Assembly: GCA_011522945.1 (NCBI GenBank)
Contig: WTHY01000012.1
Location: forward strand, 1 to 9,860
DNA length: 9,860 nucleotides
Source: Alphaproteobacteria bacterium
Lineage (GTDB): Bacteria > Pseudomonadota > Alphaproteobacteria > Puniceispirillales > Puniceispirillaceae
Direction of reading: 5' to 3'
Position 1 is the stretch's first letter. Each line of letters begins with the position of its first letter. Under the pieces are notes generated by a model. That model was not told the DNA's origin. It saw only the letters and a list, made by a program, of their open reading frames with translations, and searched no databases. A program made the position numbers and the translations under genes. This document shows positions 1 to 5,573 of this stretch, piece after piece.

Positions 1-988
1 CATCCGCACCTCCCACAAAAGCACCATCAGCCCGGCTGCGTGGTCGTGCAGCTGATGATAGCATAACGCCAGGTAAATCATTGCCACCGAAAACCAACGG
101 GCGCTCAATAGCCCCTGTTGCCAAGATCACCTGCTTAGCGCGCACTTTCCATAGTCGCTGACGCGGTAGATGGGCTGGTTTATCAGCCAGATGGTCTGTC
201 ACGCGCTCGGCCAGTGTCAGAAAATTATGGTCCATATAGCCAAAGACGGTGGTTCGAGACAAAATAGTAACATTGTCAAAGCTGGATAGAGTTTCGATTG
301 TTTCAGCAATCCAATCAGCTGCTGGCTTGCCGTCAATTTCGGTTTCAGGCGTGCTAAGTAGCCACCCACCCATATGGCTATCTTCATTTGCCAATATAAC
401 ACGAGCGCCACTGCGCGCCGCTGTTAAGGCTGCCATAAGACCAGTGGCACCACCGCCTGCGACAAGTACATCACAATGACGATGTGTATGTTCATAACGG
501 TCAGGATCATTGTGATCGTCGGCAACTTTACCGAGCCCGGCAGCTTTGCGGATGACATGCTCATACATCATCCAGAAAGAGGCAGGCCACATGAAGGTTT
601 TGTAATAAAAGCCTGCAGGGAAGAAGCGGCCTAATAGGGAGTTAATAGCACCGAAATCAAATTTCAGACTTGGAAATCTATTTTGAGAGGTGGCAACTAG
701 ACCATCATAAATTTCGACCTGAGTAGCGCGTAAATTGGGTTCTGCATACGCACCTTCACCAACACGTACCAGTGCATTAGGCTCCTCAGAGCCAGCTGCA
801 ATGATACCGCGCGGGCGGTGATATTTGAAAGACCTGCCTGTTAGATGCACCCCATTAGCGATTAAGGCTGATGCCAATGTATCGCCGGCAAAACCAGTGT
901 AGCTTTTGCCATCAAATAGGAAGCTGACCGGTTTTTGGTCCTCAACACTATGTCCAGGCATGAGGCGTCGCATATCTAGTTTTTTCAT
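1..988 (-). CDS. soxA: Sarcosine oxidase alpha subunit, heterotetrameric type (partial, C-terminal part beyond window)
   Basis: Large subunit of the cytoplasmic four-subunit sarcosine oxidase, which converts sarcosine to glycine and transfers the methyl carbon to tetrahydrofolate. About 329 residues are visible; the family is usually near 1000, so the NAD site, THF-binding aminomethyltransferase-like part and the end are missing. Seen in order: an N-terminal ferredoxin-like fold (about residues 18-78, with FKYHRPRGI and EEPNALVRVG), a linker with FYYKTFMWP, then a dinucleotide-binding motif AGGGATGLMAAL near residue 177 followed by HMGGW, and QVILATGAIERPLVF near 285, typical of this family. 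The start at 988 is chosen because ATGA overlaps the soxD stop by four bases, implying translational coupling; there is only a weak GGGA upstream. It is the third gene of soxB-soxD-soxA. The family is clear; only the part at the extreme left edge is hard to align. Confidence 0.95.
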   Translation of the reverse strand, partial: MKKLDMRRLMPGHSVEDQKPVSFLFDGKSYTGFAGDTLASALIANGVHLTGRSFKYHRPRGIIAAGSEEPNALVRVGEGAYAEPNLRATQVEIYDGLVATSQNRFPSLKFDFGAINSLLGRFFPAGFYYKTFMWPASFWMMYEHVIRKAAGLGKVADDHNDPDRYEHTHRHCDVLVAGGGATGLMAALTAARSGARVILANEDSHMGGWLLSTPETEIDGKPAADWIAETIETLSSFDNVTILSRTTVFGYMDHNFLTLAERVTDHLADKPAHLPRQRLWKVRAKQVILATGAIERPLVFGGNDLPGVMLSSAARPRSRADGAFVGGAD

Positions 989-1341
989 GATTTGCGTCCC
1001 TTTTTCTGTGCGGCAGCCTCTGCATCAGTGGTACGGCGCCAATTTGCAGCGAAAGCAGCTTTGCCAGCTTTCGATTTGGGTTTGCTATTCATCGGATAAA
1101 TTTCAATGAATTCATGGCTTACAGTATCGCGCACAGCATTGAACCAGCGACGACAGCCAGACGCATGGCGCCAGCGCTCGAGGAACACGCCCTTTGTATT
1201 GTCTCTCAAAAAGAGATACTCACCAAAGGCGGCATCGCTAATAGGGTTTTCTGCCAGAGGGCGAGCAATATGTGCTTCGCCACCACAGGAAAATTCTTCT
1301 TCATTGCGCGGGCCACAATATGGGCAGTCGATTAACAACAT
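985..1341 (-). CDS. soxD: Sarcosine oxidase delta subunit
   Basis: Small zinc-binding subunit of heterotetrameric sarcosine oxidase, 118 residues, within the usual size for SoxD (about 90-120). The start MLLIDCPYCGPRNE is diagnostic. The four ligands known from this family are in place: Cys6 and Cys9 in CPYCG, then His59 and Cys63 in RWRHASGC. GEAHIARP (21-28) and FLRDN (44-48) are also family signatures. The last ~30 residues are lysine/alanine rich (MNSKPKSKAGKAA) and probably a flexible tail. A GGAG lies 11 bases before the ATG. The gene follows soxB after 36 bases and overlaps soxA by four bases (ATGA), giving the common order soxB-soxD-soxA. Confidence 0.96.
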   Translation of the reverse strand: MLLIDCPYCGPRNEEEFSCGGEAHIARPLAENPISDAAFGEYLFLRDNTKGVFLERWRHASGCRRWFNAVRDTVSHEFIEIYPMNSKPKSKAGKAAFAANWRRTTDAEAAAQKKGRKS

Positions 1342-1377
1342 GTTTTGCTATGCTCCGTGACAATCATTAGTGGGCCA

Positions 1378-2676
1378 TTAATGGGCAACGCCAGCTGCGC
1401 CATGTTCATCAATCAGGAAGCCTGTTTCGAACCGTTTCAGCGCATATGGTGTTGCAATTTTATTTGGTCTGTCATTTGCGATGAGGTCAGCAAAGACATG
1501 GCCAGATCCTGGTGTGGCTTTAAAACCACCAGTACCCCAGCCACAATTGAAATATAGCCCATCAATATCTGTTTTTGAGATGATAGGCGATGCATCAGGA
1601 CATGTATCCACAATGCCGCCCCAATGACGCAGCATACGAAGACGAGATAAGAAAGGGAATAATTCCACGGCTGCAGCTATCATATGTTGTGGCACTGGCC
1701 ATGAGCCACGCTGAGCATAGGAATTATATTTATCTACACCAGCACCCATGACCATCTCACCCTTGTCAGACTGGCTGATATACATATGCACAGCATTTGA
1801 CATGATGACTGTATCAAGGATTGGCTTGATTGGCTCTGACACAAGTGCCTGAAGTGGGCGGCTTGCCAGAGGCAGATGGATGCCGGCCATTTCTGCCATG
1901 ACAGATGAATGACCTGCCGTTACGCAGCCAACTTTTTTGGCTTTGATAAACCCTTTTGTGGTTTCAACACCAACAAGTTTGCTGCCCCGTCTGCGGAAGC
2001 CTGTGACTTCACAATTCTGGATAATATCCACACCTAAATCATCAGCAGCACGTGCATAGCCCCAGGCCACAGCATCATGCCGTGCTGTACCGCCGCGCTT
2101 TTGCAGAAAGCCACCCATAACAGGATAGCGAATAGTCTGATCAATATTGATGGTCGGGATGAATTTTTTGATTTCGGCAGGGTTTAACACCTCAGAGTCA
2201 ATGCCATTTAACCGGATAGCATGCACACGACGTGACATTTCTTTAAGTTCATGCTCTGAATGGGCAATGGTTAACACGCCACGCTGACTAAACATGATGT
2301 TGAAGTTTAAATCCTGAGATAGACCTTCCCACAGCTTCATCGCATGTTCATAGATAGCGGCAGATTCATCCCAGAGATAGTTTGATCGGATGATTGTTGT
2401 GTTTCTGCCGGTATTGCCACCGCCAAGCCAGCCTTTTTCAATCACTGCAATATTTGTGAGGCCGTGCACAGATGCCAGATAATAAGCTGTCGCCAGCCCA
2501 TGGCCACCGCCACCTACGATAATTACATCATATTCAGATTTTGGCTCAGCATGGCGCCAGGCTTGCTGCCAATTTTGATGATAGGACATTGCATTTCGCG
2601 CGAGCGAAAATGCTGAATAGCGCTTTTTACTATTCCCAAGAGAGTTCATGCCTCTGTCTAGGTCTGAATCTGCCAT
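1378..2676 (-). CDS. soxB: Sarcosine oxidase beta subunit (FAD/FMN flavoprotein)
   Basis: Catalytic beta subunit of heterotetrameric sarcosine oxidase. It is a DAO-type oxidoreductase that oxidises sarcosine at a non-covalent FAD and passes electrons to an FMN covalently held at the alpha/beta interface. 432 residues; family members are commonly about 415. Visible: YSAFSLARNAMSYHQNW (20-36), a beta-alpha-beta FAD motif VIIVGGGGHGLATAYYLA (51-68), GGGNTGRNTTIIRSNY (85-100), RGGTARHDAVAWGYARA (194-210), whose His200 matches the histidine reported to carry FMN, and CGWGTGGFKATPGSGH (378-393) at the C-terminal side of the FAD site. The ATG at 2676 has GGGA about 9 bases upstream. It gives an N-terminal extension of roughly 18 residues relative to typical SoxB; Met10 (ATG at 2649) is an alternative. 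First gene of the leftward operon. Confidence 0.96.
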   Translation of the reverse strand: MADSDLDRGMNSLGNSKKRYSAFSLARNAMSYHQNWQQAWRHAEPKSEYDVIIVGGGGHGLATAYYLASVHGLTNIAVIEKGWLGGGNTGRNTTIIRSNYLWDESAAIYEHAMKLWEGLSQDLNFNIMFSQRGVLTIAHSEHELKEMSRRVHAIRLNGIDSEVLNPAEIKKFIPTINIDQTIRYPVMGGFLQKRGGTARHDAVAWGYARAADDLGVDIIQNCEVTGFRRRGSKLVGVETTKGFIKAKKVGCVTAGHSSVMAEMAGIHLPLASRPLQALVSEPIKPILDTVIMSNAVHMYISQSDKGEMVMGAGVDKYNSYAQRGSWPVPQHMIAAAVELFPFLSRLRMLRHWGGIVDTCPDASPIISKTDIDGLYFNCGWGTGGFKATPGSGHVFADLIANDRPNKIATPYALKRFETGFLIDEHGAAGVAH

Positions 2677-2728
2677 AATATATCTATCCCAAATCGCCTA
2701 TTGCTTTAGCTTGCACAATACTAAGCTC

Positions 2729-2756
2729 GTTATATTCATCACTATATAGGAGGCAA
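2729..2756 (-). promoter_or_regulatory. Candidate sigma-70 type promoter of the sox operon
   Basis: Read on the minus strand, TTGCCT (2756-2751) and TATAAC (2734-2729) are separated by 16 bases. They match the -35 and -10 consensus at four and five of six positions. A start near 2722 would leave a leader of about 45 bases before soxB. This is by pattern only; the region is AT-rich, so chance matches are possible. Confidence 0.35.
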
Positions 2757-2954
2757 CCTCAGAAAGTGATTAAATAGGTCGCCAGTGTTTTCCGAAATGT
2801 AAAATATTCCTATCTTCTTGCCGACTTGAGCTTGGTCGTTTTCGACAGACGGAACTATTTCGCAAGATATTGAGCCCTGGTTTGTTGTTTTGCTGTCTGC
2901 TAGCCTGCAGCATCTGTACTTGCCAGTTCTTAGAAGTTGGTTTGCATCCCAAGA

Positions 2955-3000
2955 TTTTCTGTCTGGCATTTTTCTGTCTGGCATTTTGCTGTCTAGCCAT
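2955..3000. repeat. Tandem repeat of a 15-bp unit (two exact copies plus one degenerate)
   Basis: TTTTCTGTCTGGCAT occurs exactly at 2955-2969 and 2970-2984. It is followed by a related TTTGCTGTCTAGCCAT at 2985-3000. A more distant relative containing TTTTGCTGTCTGCTAGCC lies at 2888-2905. The shared core is CTGTCTRGC or CTGTCTGC. It sits 47 bases or more upstream of the amidohydrolase start. It could be a set of regulator sites or simply slippage-generated repetition. Confidence 0.8.
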
Positions 3001-3017
3001 CCTTGTTTGTGGTTGGC

Positions 3018-3038
3018 AGCACTGCTAGAGTGCTAGAG
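3018..3038. repeat. Inverted repeat AGCACT-N5-AGTGCT overlapping a direct repeat TGCTAGAG x2
   Basis: AGCACT (3018-3023) and AGTGCT (3029-3034) are perfect inverted arms with a five-base centre. TGCTAGAG is repeated in tandem at 3023-3030 and 3031-3038. The element ends 8 bases before the upstream start codon of the amidohydrolase. It would therefore lie in the promoter or leader and could be an operator or a leader hairpin affecting initiation. Function is inferred from position only. Confidence 0.55.
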
Positions 3039-3046
3039 CATTTATT

Positions 3047-4246
3047 ATGACCTACTTAGAGACAGATATGCGCATTATTGGACAAATTGCAGATTTCGCA
3101 GAAGAGCTAAAGAGCTGGCGGCATGAATTACATGCGCATCCGGAAATTTGTTATGAAGAGGTTTGGACGTCTGATTATATCGCAAAGCGCCTCACAGATA
3201 TGGGTGTTTCTGTGCATAGAGGCATTGGAAAAACCGGCCTTGTTGGTGTTGTAAAGGGAAAAACTGACACCGGTCGGGCCATCGGTTTGCGCGCTGATAT
3301 GGATGCATTACCTATGTCAGAAGCAAATGATATTCCTTACAAATCCACCATTGAAGGGCGGATGCATGCTTGTGGACATGATGGGCATATGACGATGCTG
3401 CTTGGGGCAGCCAAATATCTATCAGCACATCCTGAATTTGATGGCACAGTTTATTTTATTTTCCAACCAGCTGAAGAAGGCGGTGCTGGTGGACAAGCCA
3501 TGATAGATGACGGTTTGTTTGATAGATTTGAGATGCAGACAGTCTGGGGTATGCATAACTGGCCTGGCCTGCCTGAAGGGCAATTTGCAGTGCATGATGG
3601 TGCCTGTATGGCAAGCGCCGATAATTTCTCATTGACCATTTCAGGCCGTGGCGGTCATGCCGCCATGCCGCATCAGTCAGCTGATCCTGTGATAGCGGCG
3701 GCCTCTGTTATTCAGAATCTGCAGGCCATTATCTCTCGTCAGACAGACCCGCTCGACCCGGCGGTTTTATCCATCACAAAGATGCAGGGCAGCACTGCTT
3801 ATAATGTCATTCCAGATCAGGTTGAGTTAGGGGGGACGGCACGTGCAATCCTGCCAGAAACACGAGCACGAATTGAAGCTTCCATCCGGTCTGTTTCCGC
3901 ACAGACAGCAGCGGCATTTGGCTGTACTGTAGAGATTGACTGGCATGCTGGATATCCGCCAACTGTGAACCATAAATCGCAGGCAGAAAAGGCTGCACAT
4001 GTTGCCGCGCGTTTGGTGGGCACAGAAAATATCATCCGTAACCCGGCGGCATCTATGGGTGCAGAGGATTTTGCTTTCATGCTTCAGGAAAAGCCAGGCT
4101 GCTATATCTGGATTGGGGCAGGGCCAGCTGAAGAAGGCAAAATGCTGCATAATACGGGCTATGATTTCAATGATGAACTTCTGCCTCTGGGCGCTAGCTA
4201 CTGGGTTGAGCTTGTGCGCACAGAATTGGCCTTGAATGAAGCATAA
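3047..4246 (+). CDS. M20D-family metal-dependent amidohydrolase (hippurate hydrolase / N-acyl-L-amino acid amidohydrolase type)
   Basis: Predicted cytoplasmic metallo-hydrolase that cleaves the amide bond of an N-acyl amino acid; the exact substrate cannot be read from sequence. 399 residues, the usual family length. Features: WRHELHAHPEICYEE (24-38), LRADMDALPM (81-90) with the catalytic-region aspartates, HACGHDGH (108-115, metal ligands Cys109 and His111), FQPAEEGGAGG (139-149, catalytic Glu143 and metal ligand Glu144), HNWPGLPEG (170-178, His170), the dimerisation-domain motif SGRGGHAAMPH (199-209), MGAEDFAFML (337-346), and His368 in LHNTGYDFND. No signal peptide. The start at 3047 has little ribosome-binding sequence. 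The ATG at 3068 (Met8), preceded by AGAGACAG and giving MRIIGQIADF, fits the family start better. Divergent from the sox operon; HipO-like enzymes on acyl-glycines would yield glycine, the same product as sarcosine oxidase. Confidence 0.93.
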   Translation: MTYLETDMRIIGQIADFAEELKSWRHELHAHPEICYEEVWTSDYIAKRLTDMGVSVHRGIGKTGLVGVVKGKTDTGRAIGLRADMDALPMSEANDIPYKSTIEGRMHACGHDGHMTMLLGAAKYLSAHPEFDGTVYFIFQPAEEGGAGGQAMIDDGLFDRFEMQTVWGMHNWPGLPEGQFAVHDGACMASADNFSLTISGRGGHAAMPHQSADPVIAAASVIQNLQAIISRQTDPLDPAVLSITKMQGSTAYNVIPDQVELGGTARAILPETRARIEASIRSVSAQTAAAFGCTVEIDWHAGYPPTVNHKSQAEKAAHVAARLVGTENIIRNPAASMGAEDFAFMLQEKPGCYIWIGAGPAEEGKMLHNTGYDFNDELLPLGASYWVELVRTELALNEA

Positions 4247-4255
4247 AACGAGATT

Positions 4256-4280
4256 TTTCAATCGGTTCAACCTATTGAAA
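4256..4280. repeat. 25-bp near-perfect palindrome downstream of the amidohydrolase gene
   Basis: The left arm TTTCAATCGGTT and the right arm AACCTATTGAAA flank a single central C. Eleven of twelve positions pair. It begins 10 bases after the amidohydrolase stop codon. As RNA it could fold into a long hairpin with a three-base loop, but no run of T follows, so it is not a standard intrinsic terminator. As DNA its two-fold symmetry would suit a dimeric regulator acting on the small membrane-protein gene 75 bases downstream. Either reading is inference. Confidence 0.6.
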
Positions 4281-4354
4281 TGATGGCTACCACATAGATA
4301 GCCTGTGATGTGTCTGTCTATTAAAATGAATATAAATATTCACCTAGAGGTCTT

Positions 4355-4603
4355 ATGAAACAATTCTGGATTATAGCTGCATTTTTGCTTGTTGCCCTTT
4401 GTGTGATTGCGGCTGGTGTTTATATCTGGCAGGCAGTTGGGCCTGTTCCCCTTAGCTTGCATGGCTGGCTAGCTGTTGGTGCTGGTGTTAGCGGATCGTT
4501 TCTTTTAGGCGGTGGCTTGATGTGGCTAAGCTTTTATTCGGCGCGCTCTGGTCATGACCAAGCGGCGGCAGATGAGCAGGAAAAGCTCGAAAAGCGGAAA
4601 TAG
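4355..4603 (+). CDS. Small two-helix membrane protein of unknown function
   Basis: 82 residues, not recognised as a named family. Two hydrophobic stretches are evident: residues about 4-27 (WIIAAFLLVALCVIAAGVYI) and about 37-61 (LHGWLAVGAGVSGSFLLGGGL and following). They are joined by a short loop with Gly-Pro-Val-Pro. The C-terminal ~18 residues are highly charged (DEQEKLEKRK), probably cytoplasmic and helical. The first helix begins right after MKQ, so it could be a signal anchor. A good ribosome-binding sequence, TAGAGG, lies about 6 bases before the ATG, and the hydrophobic-plus-charged pattern supports real coding. It stands alone between the amidohydrolase and the SOS cassette, 108 bases after the former; nothing ties it functionally to either. 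Confidence 0.8.
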   Translation: MKQFWIIAAFLLVALCVIAAGVYIWQAVGPVPLSLHGWLAVGAGVSGSFLLGGGLMWLSFYSARSGHDQAAADEQEKLEKRK

Positions 4604-4624
4604 ATTTTTCTTTTCACTGCATTC

Positions 4625-4653
4625 TTGACTCATATTTCCGAATCACTCAGACT
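4625..4653 (+). promoter_or_regulatory. Possible imuA operon promoter
   Basis: TTGACT (4625-4630) matches the -35 consensus at four or five positions. Seventeen bases further on, CAGACT (4648-4653) is a weak -10. The start would fall near 4660, inside the LexA box, which is where a repressor would block transcription. The weak -10 keeps confidence low. Confidence 0.35.
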
Positions 4654-4654
4654 A

Positions 4655-4669
4655 GAACAAATCAAGAAC
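4655..4669 (+). promoter_or_regulatory. LexA (SOS) box upstream of imuA, GAAC-N7-GAAC
   Basis: GAAC at 4655-4658 and GAAC at 4666-4669 are separated by exactly seven bases (AAATCAA). This is the direct-repeat operator known for LexA of Alphaproteobacteria (GTTC-N7-GTTC on the other strand). It lies 64 bases before the preferred imuA ATG and ahead of a mutagenesis cassette that is LexA-controlled in studied relatives. It is very probably the operator for imuA-imuB-dnaE2. Confidence 0.85.
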
Positions 4670-4733
4670 AAATGACTTTTTGAGATTGTATCTGAAGGGT
4701 GTTTTCTTCGGTAAATATAGGATATATGCTGAG

Positions 4734-5573
4734 ATGTTGCAGACTGTTCAAAAACAGCAGCGATTTGCAAATTTAAAAGAACAGCTTTGGACAGAGGCAG
4801 AATCGCATCTGACAGGCAGATTAGATCTGGATATGGCTGTATTGCAGACTGCAACATCAGGCGGCTTGGCTTTAGGGCGTGTGCATCTTGTCTCTGGCGG
4901 GCCTCAAGATGGAGCTGCAACTGGTTTTGCAACAGCGATTTTACGAAAATTACTGCATCAAAATCCTGATCAAGCTCTTATCTGGTGTTTACCAGCCATG
5001 CCACGTACAGGCATACCATTTGCTGATGGATTAGCTGCTTTGGGGTTGGATCCAGCACGTATTATTTTTGTCTGTGAATCACATCCTTTGCGTGCCATTG
5101 CTGCCAGTGAGGAAGCTCTAGCCGCAGATGGTGTTGCGGCTGTCATGTGTGAATATGGGCCTTTGGCAGAGAAGTCTGATCTATGGCTGAAAGCAGCACG
5201 TCGTCTCCAACTCGCAGCAGAATCTGGACGTACAACAGGTATAATGCTTGGGCCATCAGCACCAGCTGCGGGTTTTGAGACAGCCTGGCATATTTCGCCT
5301 TCACAAAAACCATCTGCAACAGGCTCTCAGCCTATATTAACGCAAAAAGAGAGGCAGCAAGATTGGCAGCCTTGCTGGCAGGCAGAACTAAAACATTGCC
5401 GCGGCGGCAGGCCCGCTAAAGTCACACTATATTGGGATGTGCATACGGCTAGATTTCGTGCGGCATCCTCTCAAACTATCACGCCACACTACCAGAACTA
5501 TGTCTATCAGAAGCATGAGTATCAGGCATCGCGCCCTAAAGCTTTATTGTCTCACCTGAAGCAAACAGGTTAG
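4734..5573 (+). CDS. imuA: ImuA, RecA-like accessory protein of the SOS mutasome
   Basis: Alphaproteobacterial ImuA, which works with ImuB and DnaE2 in damage-induced translesion synthesis; relatives have a RecA-like fold and bind RecA. 279 residues from the ATG at 4734, usual size for the family. Typical segments: GGLALGRVHLVSGG (43-56) in place of a Walker A region, where PQDGAATG lacks the usual GKT/S lysine, so ATP binding is doubtful as in many ImuA proteins; ALIWCLP (81-87); GIPFADGLAALGLDPARIIFV (93-113); and the C-terminal CWQAELKHCRGGRP (214-227). The reading frame is open back to a TTG at 4680. The ATG is preferred because AGGA lies 11 bases upstream and the TTG has no ribosome-binding sequence and sits just 10 bases beyond the LexA box. 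The stop codon overlaps the GTG start of imuB by one base. Confidence 0.9.
   Translation: MLQTVQKQQRFANLKEQLWTEAESHLTGRLDLDMAVLQTATSGGLALGRVHLVSGGPQDGAATGFATAILRKLLHQNPDQALIWCLPAMPRTGIPFADGLAALGLDPARIIFVCESHPLRAIAASEEALAADGVAAVMCEYGPLAEKSDLWLKAARRLQLAAESGRTTGIMLGPSAPAAGFETAWHISPSQKPSATGSQPILTQKERQQDWQPCWQAELKHCRGGRPAKVTLYWDVHTARFRAASSQTITPHYQNYVYQKHEYQASRPKALLSHLKQTG

Larger units (their letters stand above)
2677..3046. other. Divergent intergenic region between soxB and the amidohydrolase gene
   Basis: 370 bases without a convincing gene. The soxB-proximal third is AT-rich and carries the candidate sox promoter. The middle (about 2770-2890) shows no clear motif beyond a 4-bp-arm inverted repeat GTCGTTTTCGAC at 2835-2846. 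The amidohydrolase-proximal part has the 15-bp tandem repeat and the TGCTAGAG duplication, listed separately. Two short leftward reading frames (76 and 80 codons) cross the repeat, but they look non-coding. No regulator gene lies here, so any control of the divergent pair must come from elsewhere. I could not identify a confident promoter for the rightward gene. Confidence 0.6.

Noticed and set aside
1..58. Possible frameshift near the truncated end of soxA, because the residues after SSAAR match the family weakly and another frame is also open.
   Set aside because: The continuing frame (PRSRADGAFVGGAD) still lines up without gaps with the moderately variable SYLNRYGV-type segment, and only about 15 residues remain before the window edge, too few to decide.
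2742..3000. Two leftward reading frames of 76 and 80 codons spanning the 15-bp repeat (starting MARQQNARQK and MPDRKMPDRK).
   Set aside because: They overlap each other in different frames, are low-complexity at the repeat, lack a convincing ribosome-binding site and resemble no known protein. The repeat itself creates the start codons.
3807..4270. Antisense reading frames of 63-147 codons within the amidohydrolase gene.
   Set aside because: They are shadows of a gene with a clear conserved protein; their compositions are cysteine-rich and unlike real proteins.
4294..4321. Hairpin ATAGATAG...CTGTCTAT between the amidohydrolase and the small membrane protein as a terminator.
   Set aside because: The stem is AT-rich with a wobble pair and a 12-base loop, and no T-run follows; too weak to annotate.
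4589..4615. GAAAAG...CTTTTC inverted repeat with T-rich tail after the small membrane protein as an intrinsic terminator.
   Set aside because: The stem is six AT-rich pairs with a long loop, and part of it lies inside the coding sequence; predicted stability is poor.
4680..4733. Upstream TTG start for imuA adding 18 residues.
   Set aside because: It has no ribosome-binding sequence and lies only 10 bases past the LexA box. The ATG at 4734 has AGGA upstream and matches the expected family length.
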